From contig NC_049980.1 of assembly GCF_000003815.2 (NCBI RefSeq), positions 30,194,768 to 30,258,767 of the forward strand: DNA of 64,000 nucleotides. Reading direction: 5' to 3'. The position numbers and the translations under genes were made by a program. This stretch comes from Branchiostoma floridae. Taxonomy: Eukaryota; Chordata; Leptocardii; Amphioxiformes; Branchiostomatidae. The notes under the pieces are model-generated. The model was not told where the DNA came from, did no database searches, and worked only from the letters and a program-made list of their open reading frames with translations. This document shows, in pieces, positions 10,128 through 20,575 of the stretch. How positions within the stretch are numbered: position 1 is the stretch's first letter; every line of letters begins with the position of its first letter.

Positions 10128-11242
10128 TGTCTGGTCCAAGCTTCTGGACAAAAGTTAGACGCTGAGTGAAAGTTCTTTTCTTCTCCTCCCAAAGCAGTTG
10201 TGACAACAAATGGAGGTCGGATATTTAAGGGGCTAAACGCAAACGACAAACACCCTGGTTCTTGTCCCTTGGACGAGTATTTATCCAGAAGAACCCACTT
10301 GAGTTGGAAGTGTTTCTGCACAACCGAATATATGAGGCAGAATCGCAGGTTATCGATACGAAGGCGAACCTCCTGTTTTCTATGATTAAAAGTTTCGTCC
10401 ATTATAAGACTCCAGTTCATTTTGATATCTTGCTCCCAAGACACAGGGCGCTCTCCCCCTACACTGAAGGTTTGGAGTAACAGCCCCGAAAGTGTTCTCT
10501 CACTCAGGCACGTCAGAGGGTTGTGGCTTAGGTTCAGGACTCGCAGATCGTAAAGAGAATTCAAGGCATTTGAGGAAATGGTTTCGATCTGGTTGTGACT
10601 CAGAATCAGTGTGTGCAGGGAGGCAAGACCACGGAACCATCCGCTTGCTACTTCCGACAGCAAATTGTGGGACAAATCTAACATTGCGAGATACGAGATT
10701 TCGTCGAAACAGCCAGCTTCTAGTCTTGCAATACGGTTATAGGAAAATGACAAGTACACGGTAGAGTCATGTCGTTTGTTCCAGCCGGAGAAGTAAGCCC
10801 GTTTCAGCTGTGACAAAATGTTATAGTCTAGATGTACTGAACGCAGGTGTGGAAACGCGGTAAATGTGTTGTTTTCTATAGTGCCTATTCCAGCATTCAA
10901 GAGAACAAGGACCGTCAATGACGATGCATCGACGAGTCCCAGGGTTTCCGAGGACAGGTTTCCGACGGGGACGCCTCGCAGGGCGACCCACTGGGCAGCA
11001 GGGAAGGTTGAGATGTCGGAAAGAGGGGCACACACACCGCGGGCATGACCACTGCAAGGCAGGCATACGCAAGTAATGCTGTGGTAGGAACTGTCACGAA
11101 CCTTGATGTTGTCGGGCACGCAGGCGTCCCAGGGAGCTAGTAAGCACTTGGGGCTGAGAGACTGGAGCTGTGTCGCCGTGGCGCTGCCGAGAACAGAACA
11201 GGTCACCAGGAGCCAGCAGACGGTCTGCTTCATGATCGACAC
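10128..11242 (-). pseudogene. LRR receptor, LINE-split: 5' half (signal, LRRs)
   Basis: The frame runs from Met 11242 (or 11233, matching the intact paralogue) through the signal peptide, Cys-rich N-cap, about six LRRs and part of the membrane-proximal domain. It then meets the 3' end of the LINE. The last host codons encode EAWTRH, and the stop TGA at 10126-10124 comes from the LINE tail. The sequence is almost identical to the truncated copy (2599-1418) over the first ~130 residues and less so in the LRRs. If transcribed, it could yield a secreted LRR protein without anchor or tail. Confidence 0.87.
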
Positions 11243-11452
11243 GTTCGAAGCCTTCTTTTGCTACTGATGAGGAATTATCGCGAACTGTGTGCCGGGCCCC
11301 AGAGTAGCCTTTGAACTGGCAATCATACAAGAAAAACACAGAAACAAAACTTTCCCTCTCTTATGCCGTTCGGTGCACAAGTCGTAACAAACCCAACATT
11401 GCTTTGAGGATACAATAAGTGTCTATGACGCTCGTTGTGTTTTATCTGCGCC

Positions 11453-11458
11453 TTTATA
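11453..11458 (-). promoter_or_regulatory. Candidate TATA box of LINE-split receptor
   Basis: TATAAA on the - strand, about 211 bp upstream of the first Met codon, lies in a flank conserved with the other duplicate (2811-2816). It is supported only by sequence match and conservation between copies. Confidence 0.35.
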
Positions 11459-12109
11459 GTATTTTGGTGAAAAAGGAATAAGCTTTTAAATCAGTTTAAT
11501 CCGACCGACGCACGGGAAACACGTGGTGTGTGGCGGTTAACATAATGAGTCTGTCATAGAATGTTTTGCAAATTTTAAATTTCTGTATATCTTTGCCAAT
11601 GCATCGAGACCTAGACAAGTGGTAGTTTGCGAGTCTTTTAATTGTTTGGCCATCTCTTTAAGAAAAAAATATGAATAAATACTTGTCTACAGAGTACAAT
11701 ACGTGTGGAATTTACTGTAAAATTTACGTCAGACAAAGAAAATAGACCAGCGTTGCATGGAACCACTCTATAGACGGTTTAGTTATGCAGGAACTAATAT
11801 CCGCTTTCTATGTTAATTTGTCCTAGATATTTTGTACATGTTTGAATGTCTTCTCATTGATAGCTAAAAATTGATAATACCCCCTCACCCCCTGGTGAAT
11901 ATGTTGAAATAAGGCATGATCGGTTTTTGTAACCACCGAAATATATATTCCGTGTGAACAAACTACTCAAGCTGACACGGCTCACTCATACTGTTCATGA
12001 TCAGGCCAGGCCGTCTGTTACCTAGTCTCCAAGCAGACGTGTCAGCTGGATGAAAAACGAGAAGAATCTGGCTAAATAGCTACGGTACTTGACTAACTTT
12101 ACATGAAAC

Positions 12110-12272
12110 CCTTCTAAAGATGGTCGAGTTATGCAGGAACTCAGACTAATATCCGCTTTCTATGTTAAGTTAACCTAGATATTTTGTACATGTTTGAATG
12201 TCCTCTCATTAATAGATAAAAAAATTGATTATACCCCCTCTGGCACGATTGGTTTTTGTAACCACCGCGCCG
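12110..12272. repeat. Second tandem copy of receptor 5' flank
   Basis: This stretch repeats about 11775-11936 (atgcaggaact, taatatccgctttctatg, gatattttgtacatgtttga, ggtttttgtaaccaccg) with small changes. It ends exactly where a receptor tail fragment begins on the + strand. The join looks like an illegitimate recombination between promoter-side and tail-side receptor sequence. Confidence 0.75.
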
Positions 12273-12812
12273 AACTATGACCCGACTAGAACCCACACTT
12301 ACTACGAGATCAAGGACGAAGAGGCTCATGGCATGTCCATGCCGGATACAAGAGTGAGAAGCAGCGACCAAACGAGAGCTGCCACCGCCAGGGCACACCG
12401 CAACCATCGGCTCATCGATGGTACGTTGCTTGATTTGAAGCATGCAAAATCAGATCGAGCTTTTGCTTTACCCTTGCAGAGTACTGGCCAGACCGAACCA
12501 ACCCTTGACCGCCATTCTTCTAGCCTTTCCACTAACACGTATTGTGACATAAAAGACGAGGAAGTCCATGACCCGACAAGAACCCACACTTACTCTCAGA
12601 TCAAGGACGAAGAGGATTCGGAAGCTCGAAGACAACCCGTGCCACTAAAATGCAAGAGTAATGAACAGCAAACTAGAGAACTCTTCTCAATGTGCATTGG
12701 AAACCCACGATATCTTGGCCACGCGGAAGCCATCCATTCATTGATTAAAAGAGGTATATCAGTCATACAGTGTTCAGAACATCCAACCTTGATCCAACCA
12801 AAATTTGGCTAG
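12272..12812 (+). pseudogene. Receptor cytoplasmic-tail fragment
   Basis: The + strand frame encodes NYDPTRTHTYYEIKDEE and then a stretch closely matching tail residues ~760-840 of the intact receptor at 16922. It includes ARAHRNHRLIDGTLLD and STNTYCDIKDEEV..THTYSQIKDEE. There is no signal peptide, LRR or membrane segment. The upstream side is receptor 5'-flank sequence. The last ~50 codons to the stop at 12810-12812 are not recognisable, and the next transposon begins there. It is a displaced partial duplicate and not an independent gene. Confidence 0.78.
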
Positions 12813-14071
12813 ATGATGATTGAGTTTATGGCCCGTCTGAAAGAGGGTCTGCATGCTCTTTTCCGTAAGGCGTAGGCAGGCCTTTTTAATTCCCGTAATT
12901 CGTAGGGCAAGCTATTTTATTTCACGTAATTCGTAGTGAGGATGGAAAATTTACCGTAAAGCGTAGCCAGTGTATTTCACGTAAGGCGTAATCTAGCCTA
13001 AAAATTTCACGTAAAGCGTAATTAAGCCTAAGAATTACCCGTAAATCGTAGCTGGCCTCCCAAATTTCGTAAGTCGAAACGTAGTCTACCAGTAAATTTA
13101 GTCCTTCAAAACACAGGAAATTGCGTTTCAGAGGATCAAGATTTCAAAATTTCGCCGGACCTCACTTGCGACTCCTTTCACCTTCGGTCATCGACATGGT
13201 AAAAATATGGTATATACTCTCAAAAATCTTCTTTTTTTTTTTTGCAAATTGAAATGTCATTGAAGTTAGCTTAGTCTGCCAGCAAAATTTGCCTATCAGA
13301 ATGCAGGAAAAATCATTTTAGAGGGTCAAGATTTCAAAATTTCCATGGTCCTCCTTGTGCCGCCTCGCGCCTTTGGAACTCGAAATTCTGAAAATATGTT
13401 GGGGATGTGTGTCAACCTCAAAGATCTGTTTTGCTAATAGAAATTTTCCCATCAAAATGCACAAAATATCGTTTTATAGAGGGTCAAGATTTCAAAATTT
13501 AGCCGGATCTCCTTTGCCACTCTATTCACCTTCGGTCATCGACTTCGTAAAAAATATGTATCATGGCTGGGGGATGTGACGTGTCAACCTCAAACACATT
13601 TTTTACTGATAGAAATGTAATTTCACTTAGTTTTCTATAATAGCCAAAAAAAACTGGCATTTCAGGGGGGCAGGATTTCAAAATTTTCCCGGACTTTCCT
13701 TCGGCGCTCGACGTGGCAAAAATAAGTTGGCTGGCGTCACCCTCATAAGCTTACGCTGAACCCCTGGGACTCTTTAATTAGAAATGCCATTTAACTTAGC
13801 TTTGTTTGCCAGCGAAAATTTCCCTTCAAAATGCAGGGAATAGTGTTTCAGAGAGTCAAAATTTCAATCTTTCTTGCGGAGCACGACCCCGCCTCTGTCG
13901 AGTGTTGCCAGCCTTCCAGAATTTAGCGTAAACCGTTGTCAGCCTGTCTGAATTTAGCGTAAAACGTTGCCTGCCTTCGTGAATTTAACGTAAAGCGTTG
14001 TCGACCGTCCCGAATTTAGCGTAAAGCGTTGTCAGGACCCCCCATGCAGACCCTCCTGAAACCCTCATCTA
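12811..14071. mobile_element. Non-autonomous element with subterminal cgtaa arrays
   Basis: The ends hold an inverted match (AGGGTCTGCATG at 12844-12855 against CATGCAGACCCT at 14043-14054, flanked by TAGATGA and TCATCTA). Inside the left end is a run of about seven degenerate units of the type cgtaa-n-gcgtag (12874-13060). Inside the right end are four gaatttagcgtaaa.cgttg units about 31 bp apart (13919-14030). The core is about five copies of a roughly 160-190-bp unit marked by caagatttcaaaattt (13136, 13328, 13488, 13671, about 13858). No coding capacity is seen. The family is not assigned. Confidence 0.65.
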
Positions 14072-14253
14072 CTCGAAAATCAATGACGTAGGGGTGGACC
14101 TGTTTTATCCATAATACTATGGGTAATGTCTAGAACACGTCACATGAATAAAGACACAAGGTGGATATCCAGAACCGGTAGTTTTGCAATTTGTTTTAGA
14201 CATCCAGGACTTGACTCGGAGCGAATTCTGGATAAACTTTTTGGATAAATTGC

Positions 14254-14291
14254 CTTAGTGGTGATTACGAAGGGTGTGCTTCACTTTCTGC
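14254..14291 (+). pseudogene. 38-bp receptor coding fragment
   Basis: Bases here (ttagtggtgattacgaaggg followed by tgtgcttcactttctg) match the intact receptor coding sequence at about 17103-17139, where it encodes LSGDYEGCASLS. Nothing else of the gene surrounds it. The following ~90 bp match non-coding flank at 3517-3606. It is a relic of the same local shuffling. Confidence 0.75.
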
Positions 14292-14380
14292 CATGAGATT
14301 TCAGTCAGTACTTTGCAGTCTGGACAAGTCACTCCTAGGCCAATTATATGTAACTTCTACTAGGCTTTTATTCCTAACTT
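14292..14380. repeat. Copy of receptor-flank sequence (pair of 3517-3606)
   Basis: This shares tttcagtcagtactttgcag, tctggacaag and cttttattcctaacttgg with about 3517-3606. It sits directly after the displaced receptor coding fragment. Confidence 0.8.
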
Positions 14381-14572
14381 GGCTAAAGTTCCCTGTCACT
14401 ATCCGCCCAGGCCGGAGTCTGGTAGAGACTATCTGTTACCATTTGTACCTCGAGAGGGGCGTTAACCTTTTTTATTCATTCCCATCTAGCCAGATGGAAC
14501 CGACCAATCAGATGTGCTCCTTTTTAATGAATTGACAATAGGACGGTAATATGTCTGGGCAGCCAATAATTT

Positions 14573-14815
14573 ATTCCAACACGGCGTCGTGTGTAGCGTC
14601 CGGTTTGGAATCTAGTTGTCGTCCTGCGAATTCAATACCCGACGTGCCCCCGGCGTTGTGGCCTTGGGAAAGGCACTTTACACGACCTTCCTCACTTCAC
14701 CCAGGTGTAAAGATGCCCGGTACTCGACGTTGGTCGGGCAGGTAAAAGAAAAGATTACCTTCATCTTTTGTCTGTACAGTGTATGTGGCACTGTTAAAAA
14801 ATTACTAACTTGAGT
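14573..14815 (+). mobile_element. Probable tRNA-derived SINE
   Basis: The sequence contains a degenerate Pol III box-B-like gcgaattcaatacccg preceded by a tRNA-like stretch. It is followed by the body gccttgggaaaggcacttta and acttcacccaggtgtaaa. A related piece of the body occurs at about 25057-25087 (gaccttcctcac..caggtgtaaac). Boundaries are approximate and no target duplication was found. Confidence 0.5.
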
Positions 14816-15729
14816 GCAGTGCCAAAATGTCCTCGTCTGTCCAAAAGCAAATAGAAAAAAAATTGCGTTCCAACAACTGCGCGGTTATTCTATCACATGA
14901 CAAGGAAGGGGCTATTCTAAAAGCATATTTGCTGTTTTTGGCTAAAAGAAAATGTCTATAATAACCTTACTACTAAAATGCGACACTTACACAACCATTC
15001 AGACGGAATATTTAGGTCAATTCAACATAAAGAGCGAATATTAGTCTGCAACTGTGCATACCTAAACATTTCTATAGAGAGTGGTTTGATCAACGGAAAA
15101 GTTGATCTATTTTCTTATTTCAAAGAAAATTCTATACTTATTTCAGTCCACAGAAACTATCTTAACTATGAGTATCTTATTCACCAAGATCCAAAACATG
15201 TTCCAAGTACCGTGGAAACATTTTTGGCCAAAAAATAGCAAACGTCTACACGTCATTGTATTTTACATATATCAAGGGCGTTTATATAACGTCATTGCAT
15301 TATATTCATATACATACATTCATATATATGAGTCACGCGGAAAAAATCAGAACAGTGCGGAAGAAGGCCTTGGAGGGAACACAGGCACAGGAAACAAAGC
15401 TAGCAAAGGACTCGACTACAAAGGCACAAAAACCCTGGGATCACTCTGGGATTCTGTGTCTGATACAGGTATTTAAATCTCTCCTTGCAAAGAATCCGCC
15501 AATGAAACAGACAGAAGTGGTTTTATGATCTACGTATGTATGTTTACTTTTCTGTATAATTTCTGATATAACATCGAGTTAAATGTTCAAACGTCTTCCT
15601 ACCAATTATTGTGTAACTCGTTTTAGCCCAAAGCTATAGATCAAGATACAACAGAAAATTAATTCGAAAATAAACCTGTTTGTGATAATGTGTTTCCATG
15701 CCAGACCGGTCAACTCAACAGTCACTGTA
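14816..15729. other. Gene-free stretch, nothing recognised
   Basis: AT-rich sequence with a few short frames that show no conserved motif or splice support. I see no RNA gene or complete transposon. Confidence 0.45.
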
Positions 15730-16390
15730 CCAATGTTTACGGCTGTCTTTAATATCAAAGCCTGTGTCTAGGGATACAAAACGACGGACGGTGGTTTCAA
15801 ATTTCAATATTACACTACCAAAAATGATTTTTTTCTTATTTTGCTTACCCCATGGACAATTCTTATATGAAGAAAAATATTCTTGCAGGAAGAAAATTGA
15901 GAATAAAATTTAAGCAACACGAGAAACCCCAAATTTTTTTTTAGACATTTAAGCAAAATCTTCTTATTTTTTCTTATAATGCAAGAAAAAAATTCTACAA
16001 CTTCTTGTTTTTTTCTAACCAGATTCAACTCTTAAGAAATACAAGAATTTTTTTTTCTTCCTGGAAGATAGATTTTCTGTGAGGAAGCAAAACAAGATAA
16101 ACAAGAAAAAGCATTTTAAGAAATACAAGAAAAAAAATCTCAAATTTTCTTAAAAACTTGACAAGCAAAAGTTTGCTTGCCCCATGGACAAGCACATTTT
16201 TCTAAGATTTCTTGGGGACAAAATAATTTTCTTCCTGGAAGAAAATTTTTCTGTGAGGAAGCAAAACAAGATAAAGAAGAAAAAGCATTTTTGGTAGTGT
16301 AGATATATTCAAAATTTTTAAGTTTGAAACCACTGTCGATCGACTTGATATGCCTTGTTTTAAAGACAAAAGGTTGGAGGTTACAACCAA
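15730..16390. mobile_element. Fold-back element with long imperfect inverted arms
   Basis: The left part (gtctttaatatcaaagcc, ggtggtttcaaat, acactaccaaaaatg near 15749-15825) is mirrored on the right (catttttggtagtgt, atttgaaaccac-like, ggc-tt-ttttaaagac near 16288-16367). The interior is A/T-rich and contains two copies of cttcctggaaga..ttctgtgaggaagcaaaaca (about 16057 and 16230). No transposase is present, and the outer limits are uncertain. Confidence 0.55.
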
Positions 16391-16921
16391 CGGAAAGAGG
16401 TGAACCAGCGTTATATATTATAATCCTTTGACTGAAACAATAGTAAAAAAAATGGCAGGACTTGATCGGCGTCATGTATTATACTTCCTGCTCGCTTCAC
16501 AGTCGGTGTACCGTGACGTCATCTAGCTGTTTCCCAGAAAAATTTGGTGATGCCGAACAAATGGATTTTTTTTGGTGTCGTTAAGTTCTGTTCCTTTTTA
16601 TAGAAGAACTTTACTGCACGACAATTGTACATGATACCATGTATGGCAACAACTATTACACAAAGTACAAAGTAGAGGCATAGGATAAAGCTTACAAACC
16701 TAGTTAACATAACAATAAGGAATAACATAATTATTTGATATATTATTACAATGGAATAGGCTTATCATTAGTTATGGTATTCTTTCTAATAATAGAGCAG
16801 TCCTTGATATTTGCTTATTTTTGCACTATGGGAGTTCTGACATCAATATATATCTTATGCAGCCTAAGGGACAATTCTTTCAGCTCCACCGACGTGTAAA
16901 AGCTGTGGATGTAAAGCCATC
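16391..16921. other. 5' flank of the intact receptor
   Basis: No exon or transposon is recognised. The segment should contain the promoter and 5' untranslated region of the receptor starting at 16922. Its sequence does not resemble the duplicated promoter of the two - strand copies, so regulation may differ. No convincing TATA box was found. Confidence 0.45.
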
Positions 16922-19489
16922 ATGAAGCTGACCGTCTGCTGGCTCCTGGTGATCTGTTCTGTTCTCGGCAGCGCCACGCCGACACAGCTCCAGCCTCTCA
17001 GCCCCAAGTGCTTATCATATCCCTGGACCGCCTGCGTGCCCGACAACATCAAGGTTCGTGACAATTTCTACCGCAACATTACTTGCATATGCCTGTTTTG
17101 CCTAAGTGGTGATTACGAAGGGTGTGCTTCACTTTCTGACTACAACCGTTTCCCCGCTGCCCAGTGGGTCGCCCTGCGAGGCGTTACCGTCGGAACCCTG
17201 TCCTCGCAAACCCTGGGAAAATTCGATCCATCGTCATTGACGGTCCTTGTTCTATTAAATGCTGGAATAAGCACGATCGAAAACAATGCATTTGCCGCTT
17301 TTCCATACCTGCTGTCAGTACATCTAGATCATAACACTTTGTCGCTGCTGAAACGGGATTACTTCTCCGGCTGGAACAAACGCCACAACTCTACCGTCTA
17401 CTTGTCATTTTCCTATAACCGTATTGCAAAACTAGAAGATGGTTGTTTCGATGAAATCTCGTATCTCGCAATGCTAGATTTGTCCCACAATTTGCTGTTG
17501 GAAGTAGCGAGCGGATGGTTTCGTGGTCTTGCCTTCCTACACACACTGATTCTGAGTCACAACAAAATTGAAGTCATTTCCGCAAACTCATTGAACTCTC
17601 TTTACGATCTGCGGGTCCTGAACCTAAGCCACAACCCTCTGACGTGCCTGAGTGAGAGAACACTTTCGGGGCTGTCACTCAATACAGTTAGTGTAGGGGG
17701 AGAGCGCCCCGTTCAATGGGAACAAGGGAACCAAATGGCCTGGAGTCTTAACGTGGAAAAACAAAATGTTTGCTTTCGCATCGATAACCTGGGTCTTTGC
17801 CTCACATATGCAACTGAGACAAAAGACTTTCAAGTCAGATGGGCTTCTGTCAACGGGACTGAGTTCCAAGATAGCCACTGCAACAATTGCAAGGAACAAA
17901 AATCAGATGTTTCGTCAACTATGTTTGTCCCCTTTACAATCCGGCCACCGTCTGTTGTTGTAGCCGGCGCTTTGAAAGGAGAAACATTCGGTAACTTGTG
18001 TGTGGAAGCTTGGAGTAAACATGACAGGATAGCTTTGCCCCTGAAGAACGGCGTGGTTTTGAATCTTGTAGAAATCTCAGAAAACAAAAGAAGCGGTGGC
18101 ATTGCCTTGGTGGTTAGCTACGAGAAAATACGTAGTGTCAAGAACAGGGAGGCAAACCCTATTATGTCTGAAGGGCAGTCTAGCATTACAAATATATCTT
18201 GCTTTCTATTCCGTCATAGAGAGGGTGCTGTTTTCAAGGCTAACTATTTCAGTGTAGTTAACAGAGTAGCTGACTCAGAATGCCCCGATTCAAATTTACC
18301 CAAAGGTACACTAGGAGTAGACGTAGAGTTTGGGACCAAACAGTTACGTGACAACCAATTCACTGTCATGGCTAAAACATACGTCAAGAACACCACCGAT
18401 GTTAGAATGATTACAACCAACAGTACAAGGCTGAACATTGTGACGCAGCGGGATCCCCACATTCTCCCTGTTCTGTCTACCACAACAACATCGCCAATTT
18501 CCGGACAAAACATGGGATATGTGGTACCGCTCGTCTTCAGTTTGTCTGTACTTTTAGTCCTCGTGTTTCTGATCGCGATCGCCTGCACATGCATGAGTAG
18601 GAGAAAGACCGCTCAAAATGGAAGAGATGCCACTAACAGGTCACATCGTAATTCTCCTGACGCCGATGTCGCAGAAGAAACGTGCTCTACACACTGCTAC
18701 GAGGGGGTTGATGACGAAGACGCCACACACATGCAAAACACAGGGAACAACAGCGAACTGACCATGACTGCGCAAAATGTTCCAGTTGCTGCCGCTCTAG
18801 TGCGGTGTAGACATCAGGTCATCGAAACAACGAGTCTTGTTGGCAATCCGATGTATACAACATCGCACCAACATTTGCCTCCACCCTTAGAGGGTACTGA
18901 GCCATACACAGGGGACAACAGTGAGCTGAGCACGGCTGCTCAAAATGTTCCCGTTGCTGCCGCTCTAGTGCAATGTAGACGTCAGGTCATCGACGCAACG
19001 CGTCTTGTCGGCAATCCGATGTACACTAAATCGAACCAAGCTTTGCCTGCACCCTTAGACTTAGAGGGTACTGAGCGGGCTGTACAGAGCCCCCAACGCC
19101 GCTCTTCTGTCCTCTCTACTGACACGTACTGTGAAATAAAAGACGAGGACGTCTATGACCCAACTAGAACCCACACTTACTCCCAGATCAAGGACGACGA
19201 GGCTTATGATATGACCATACCGGAAACAAGATTACGAGTTGGGAGCAGCGACCAAAAGAGAGCTGTCACCGCCAAGGCACACCGCAACCATCGGCTCATC
19301 GATGGTACATTGCTTGACAGAAATTTGATGCATACAGAATCGGACCAAGCTTTGGCTTTACCCTCGGAGAGTACAGCTGACCTGACCAAACAAACCCTCC
19401 CCCGCCGTTCATCTAGCATTTCCATTAGCACGTACTGTGAAGAAGAGAAGGAAGAGGACTATGGCCACGGGACGGAGTCTCAGAAATAA
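16922..19489 (+). CDS. Single-exon LRR transmembrane receptor, tyrosine-rich tail
   Basis: Intact 855-residue type I membrane protein. Residues 1-21 form a signal peptide. A Cys-rich cap (29-72) precedes about six LRRs (~85-255, cores such as LAMLDLSHNLL). An unassigned ectodomain with several cysteines and N-glycosylation sequons runs to ~520. A membrane helix spans ~533-557, followed by a basic stop (SRRK). The ~300-residue tail has NPMY at 642-645 and 698-701 inside a duplicated block, YCEI at 736, VYDP at 745, YSQI at 753 and AYDM at 762. NPxY suits PTB-domain adaptors, and Y-x-E-I resembles sites bound by Src-family SH2 domains. This suggests signalling on ligand binding, perhaps in immunity or adhesion, by inference. 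Spacing does not fit a strict ITAM or ITIM. Pseudogene relatives lie on both strands upstream. I do not recognise a named orthologue. Confidence 0.88.
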   Translation: MKLTVCWLLVICSVLGSATPTQLQPLSPKCLSYPWTACVPDNIKVRDNFYRNITCICLFCLSGDYEGCASLSDYNRFPAAQWVALRGVTVGTLSSQTLGKFDPSSLTVLVLLNAGISTIENNAFAAFPYLLSVHLDHNTLSLLKRDYFSGWNKRHNSTVYLSFSYNRIAKLEDGCFDEISYLAMLDLSHNLLLEVASGWFRGLAFLHTLILSHNKIEVISANSLNSLYDLRVLNLSHNPLTCLSERTLSGLSLNTVSVGGERPVQWEQGNQMAWSLNVEKQNVCFRIDNLGLCLTYATETKDFQVRWASVNGTEFQDSHCNNCKEQKSDVSSTMFVPFTIRPPSVVVAGALKGETFGNLCVEAWSKHDRIALPLKNGVVLNLVEISENKRSGGIALVVSYEKIRSVKNREANPIMSEGQSSITNISCFLFRHREGAVFKANYFSVVNRVADSECPDSNLPKGTLGVDVEFGTKQLRDNQFTVMAKTYVKNTTDVRMITTNSTRLNIVTQRDPHILPVLSTTTTSPISGQNMGYVVPLVFSLSVLLVLVFLIAIACTCMSRRKTAQNGRDATNRSHRNSPDADVAEETCSTHCYEGVDDEDATHMQNTGNNSELTMTAQNVPVAAALVRCRHQVIETTSLVGNPMYTTSHQHLPPPLEGTEPYTGDNSELSTAAQNVPVAAALVQCRRQVIDATRLVGNPMYTKSNQALPAPLDLEGTERAVQSPQRRSSVLSTDTYCEIKDEDVYDPTRTHTYSQIKDDEAYDMTIPETRLRVGSSDQKRAVTAKAHRNHRLIDGTLLDRNLMHTESDQALALPSESTADLTKQTLPRRSSSISISTYCEEEKEEDYGHGTESQK

Positions 19490-19854
19490 GTCCGAACTCA
19501 CAATACCATCAGCTCGTACAAAAGACACAGTGATTCATTTCTTCATCAAGATATTTGCTGTACAATGAGTCAAATGGCTAAGGACATGTCAGTATTGTTC
19601 TTATGACATTTTCTTGACTTAATTGTTATCAGTATGACATTGTGTACATTATCTTTCTTTTTTATTATCTTTACTTGGAGTGTGCCGGTATGTATATATG
19701 ATTTTAATATACATAATCGATGATATTTGTTGTAAAGTCAACACAATTCAGTGGGCATGCTCTAAACATTGTACACATTGCACATTGAGCAGGTAAAATG
19801 GGTGTACAGAGCAGGAAACTGATGATGGGGAGCTTTTCTCTGTTACAGCTGTAT

Positions 19855-19970
19855 TTGTTTATTTGTTTATTTGAATTCATCACACAGTGATTGGGAGGGC
19901 AAAACAGGTTCGAACAACCTTTACAAGTTGCCCTCCCTCACATAAAAATGACACCAGTACATACAAATCA
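19855..19970 (-). repeat. Retroelement 3'-end relic
   Basis: The run tttgtttatttgtttatttg is followed by a body containing aacaacctttacaagttgcc. Read on the - strand this is a retroelement 3' end with an (AAAT/AAAC)-type tail. Comparable tails start at about 20238, 21043 and 47424. The family is not assigned. Confidence 0.45.
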
Positions 19971-20237
19971 ATAACATACAAGCAACAACATCAATACATA
20001 CAATACAGGTCATAATACAGGTCATATATATATGGAAAGCATAATCTGGGTAGCACTACTTATAAAACTATTGCCTAGCGCGGCCTCAAAGCCACACATG
20101 TATATCCGACTGTAGAATGACAGTGTTTTGTCTTCAGAGTTGGAATGGAAAAAATGAGAAGAAGAAGTACTGTAGCTTCAAATCAATGAAAATAAGGACA
20201 GGAAAGCCTTGTCCTTAACTTTATCAAGTATTTTAGA

Positions 20238-20340
20238 AGTAGCTTTGTTTTTGTTTGTTTGTTTGTTTGTTTCAACCTTTGTTTATTCATGAAAGCTCAT
20301 TTTCACATAGGCAGCACATTCATCTGACATCACACACTGT
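20238..20340 (-). repeat. (GTTT)n tail with retroelement-like body
   Basis: A tandem tttg run (about 20240-20272) abuts ttcaacctttgtttattcat and a short body. On the - strand this would be a 3' end with a (CAAA)n tail. No coding remains. Confidence 0.4.
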
Positions 20341-20488
20341 GACAATATCAAGCTAACCATTCCTCATGTAATTGTGAACCCAAATCCTGTCAGAAACATA
20401 CCTTTTGATACTACCTTTATATCAGTTCACTCGATGTTAGTACAGGTAACGTAAACACAATGTCACTATGATTGTATCTCTGCGTAAC

Positions 20489-20575
20489 CTAGCCTGTGTT
20501 TACAATCTCTCGCTGGCAGGGGTTAATGACCCCCTCTGTAGGGCCGGCCACTAGGAGCGCGATTTTAGTCGGGCT
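20489..20575. repeat. Interspersed repeat, copy also at 24646-24730
   Basis: Both places share tagcctgt, gtttaca, tctctcgctgg, ggggttaatgaccccctctg, and a ccggc/ccgac..taggagcgc block. Within it, ggggttaatgacccc is a short palindrome-like core. It is a dispersed element fragment of unknown class. Confidence 0.65.

Larger units (their letters stand above)
10128..12085. repeat. Segmental duplication, copy 2 (pair of 1447-3500)
   Basis: This is the partner of 1447-3500. It covers the 5' half of the LINE-split receptor and its 5' flank, with the TATA-like sequence conserved at 11453-11458. It lacks the 53-bp TIR-only element of copy 1 and so provides the pre-insertion state. Confidence 0.9.

Noticed and set aside
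16922-19489. Classical ITAM or ITIM in the receptor tail
   Set aside because: The tyrosines are 9 and 17 residues apart and the -2 residues are D or H, so neither consensus is met; only YxxI and NPxY can be claimed.
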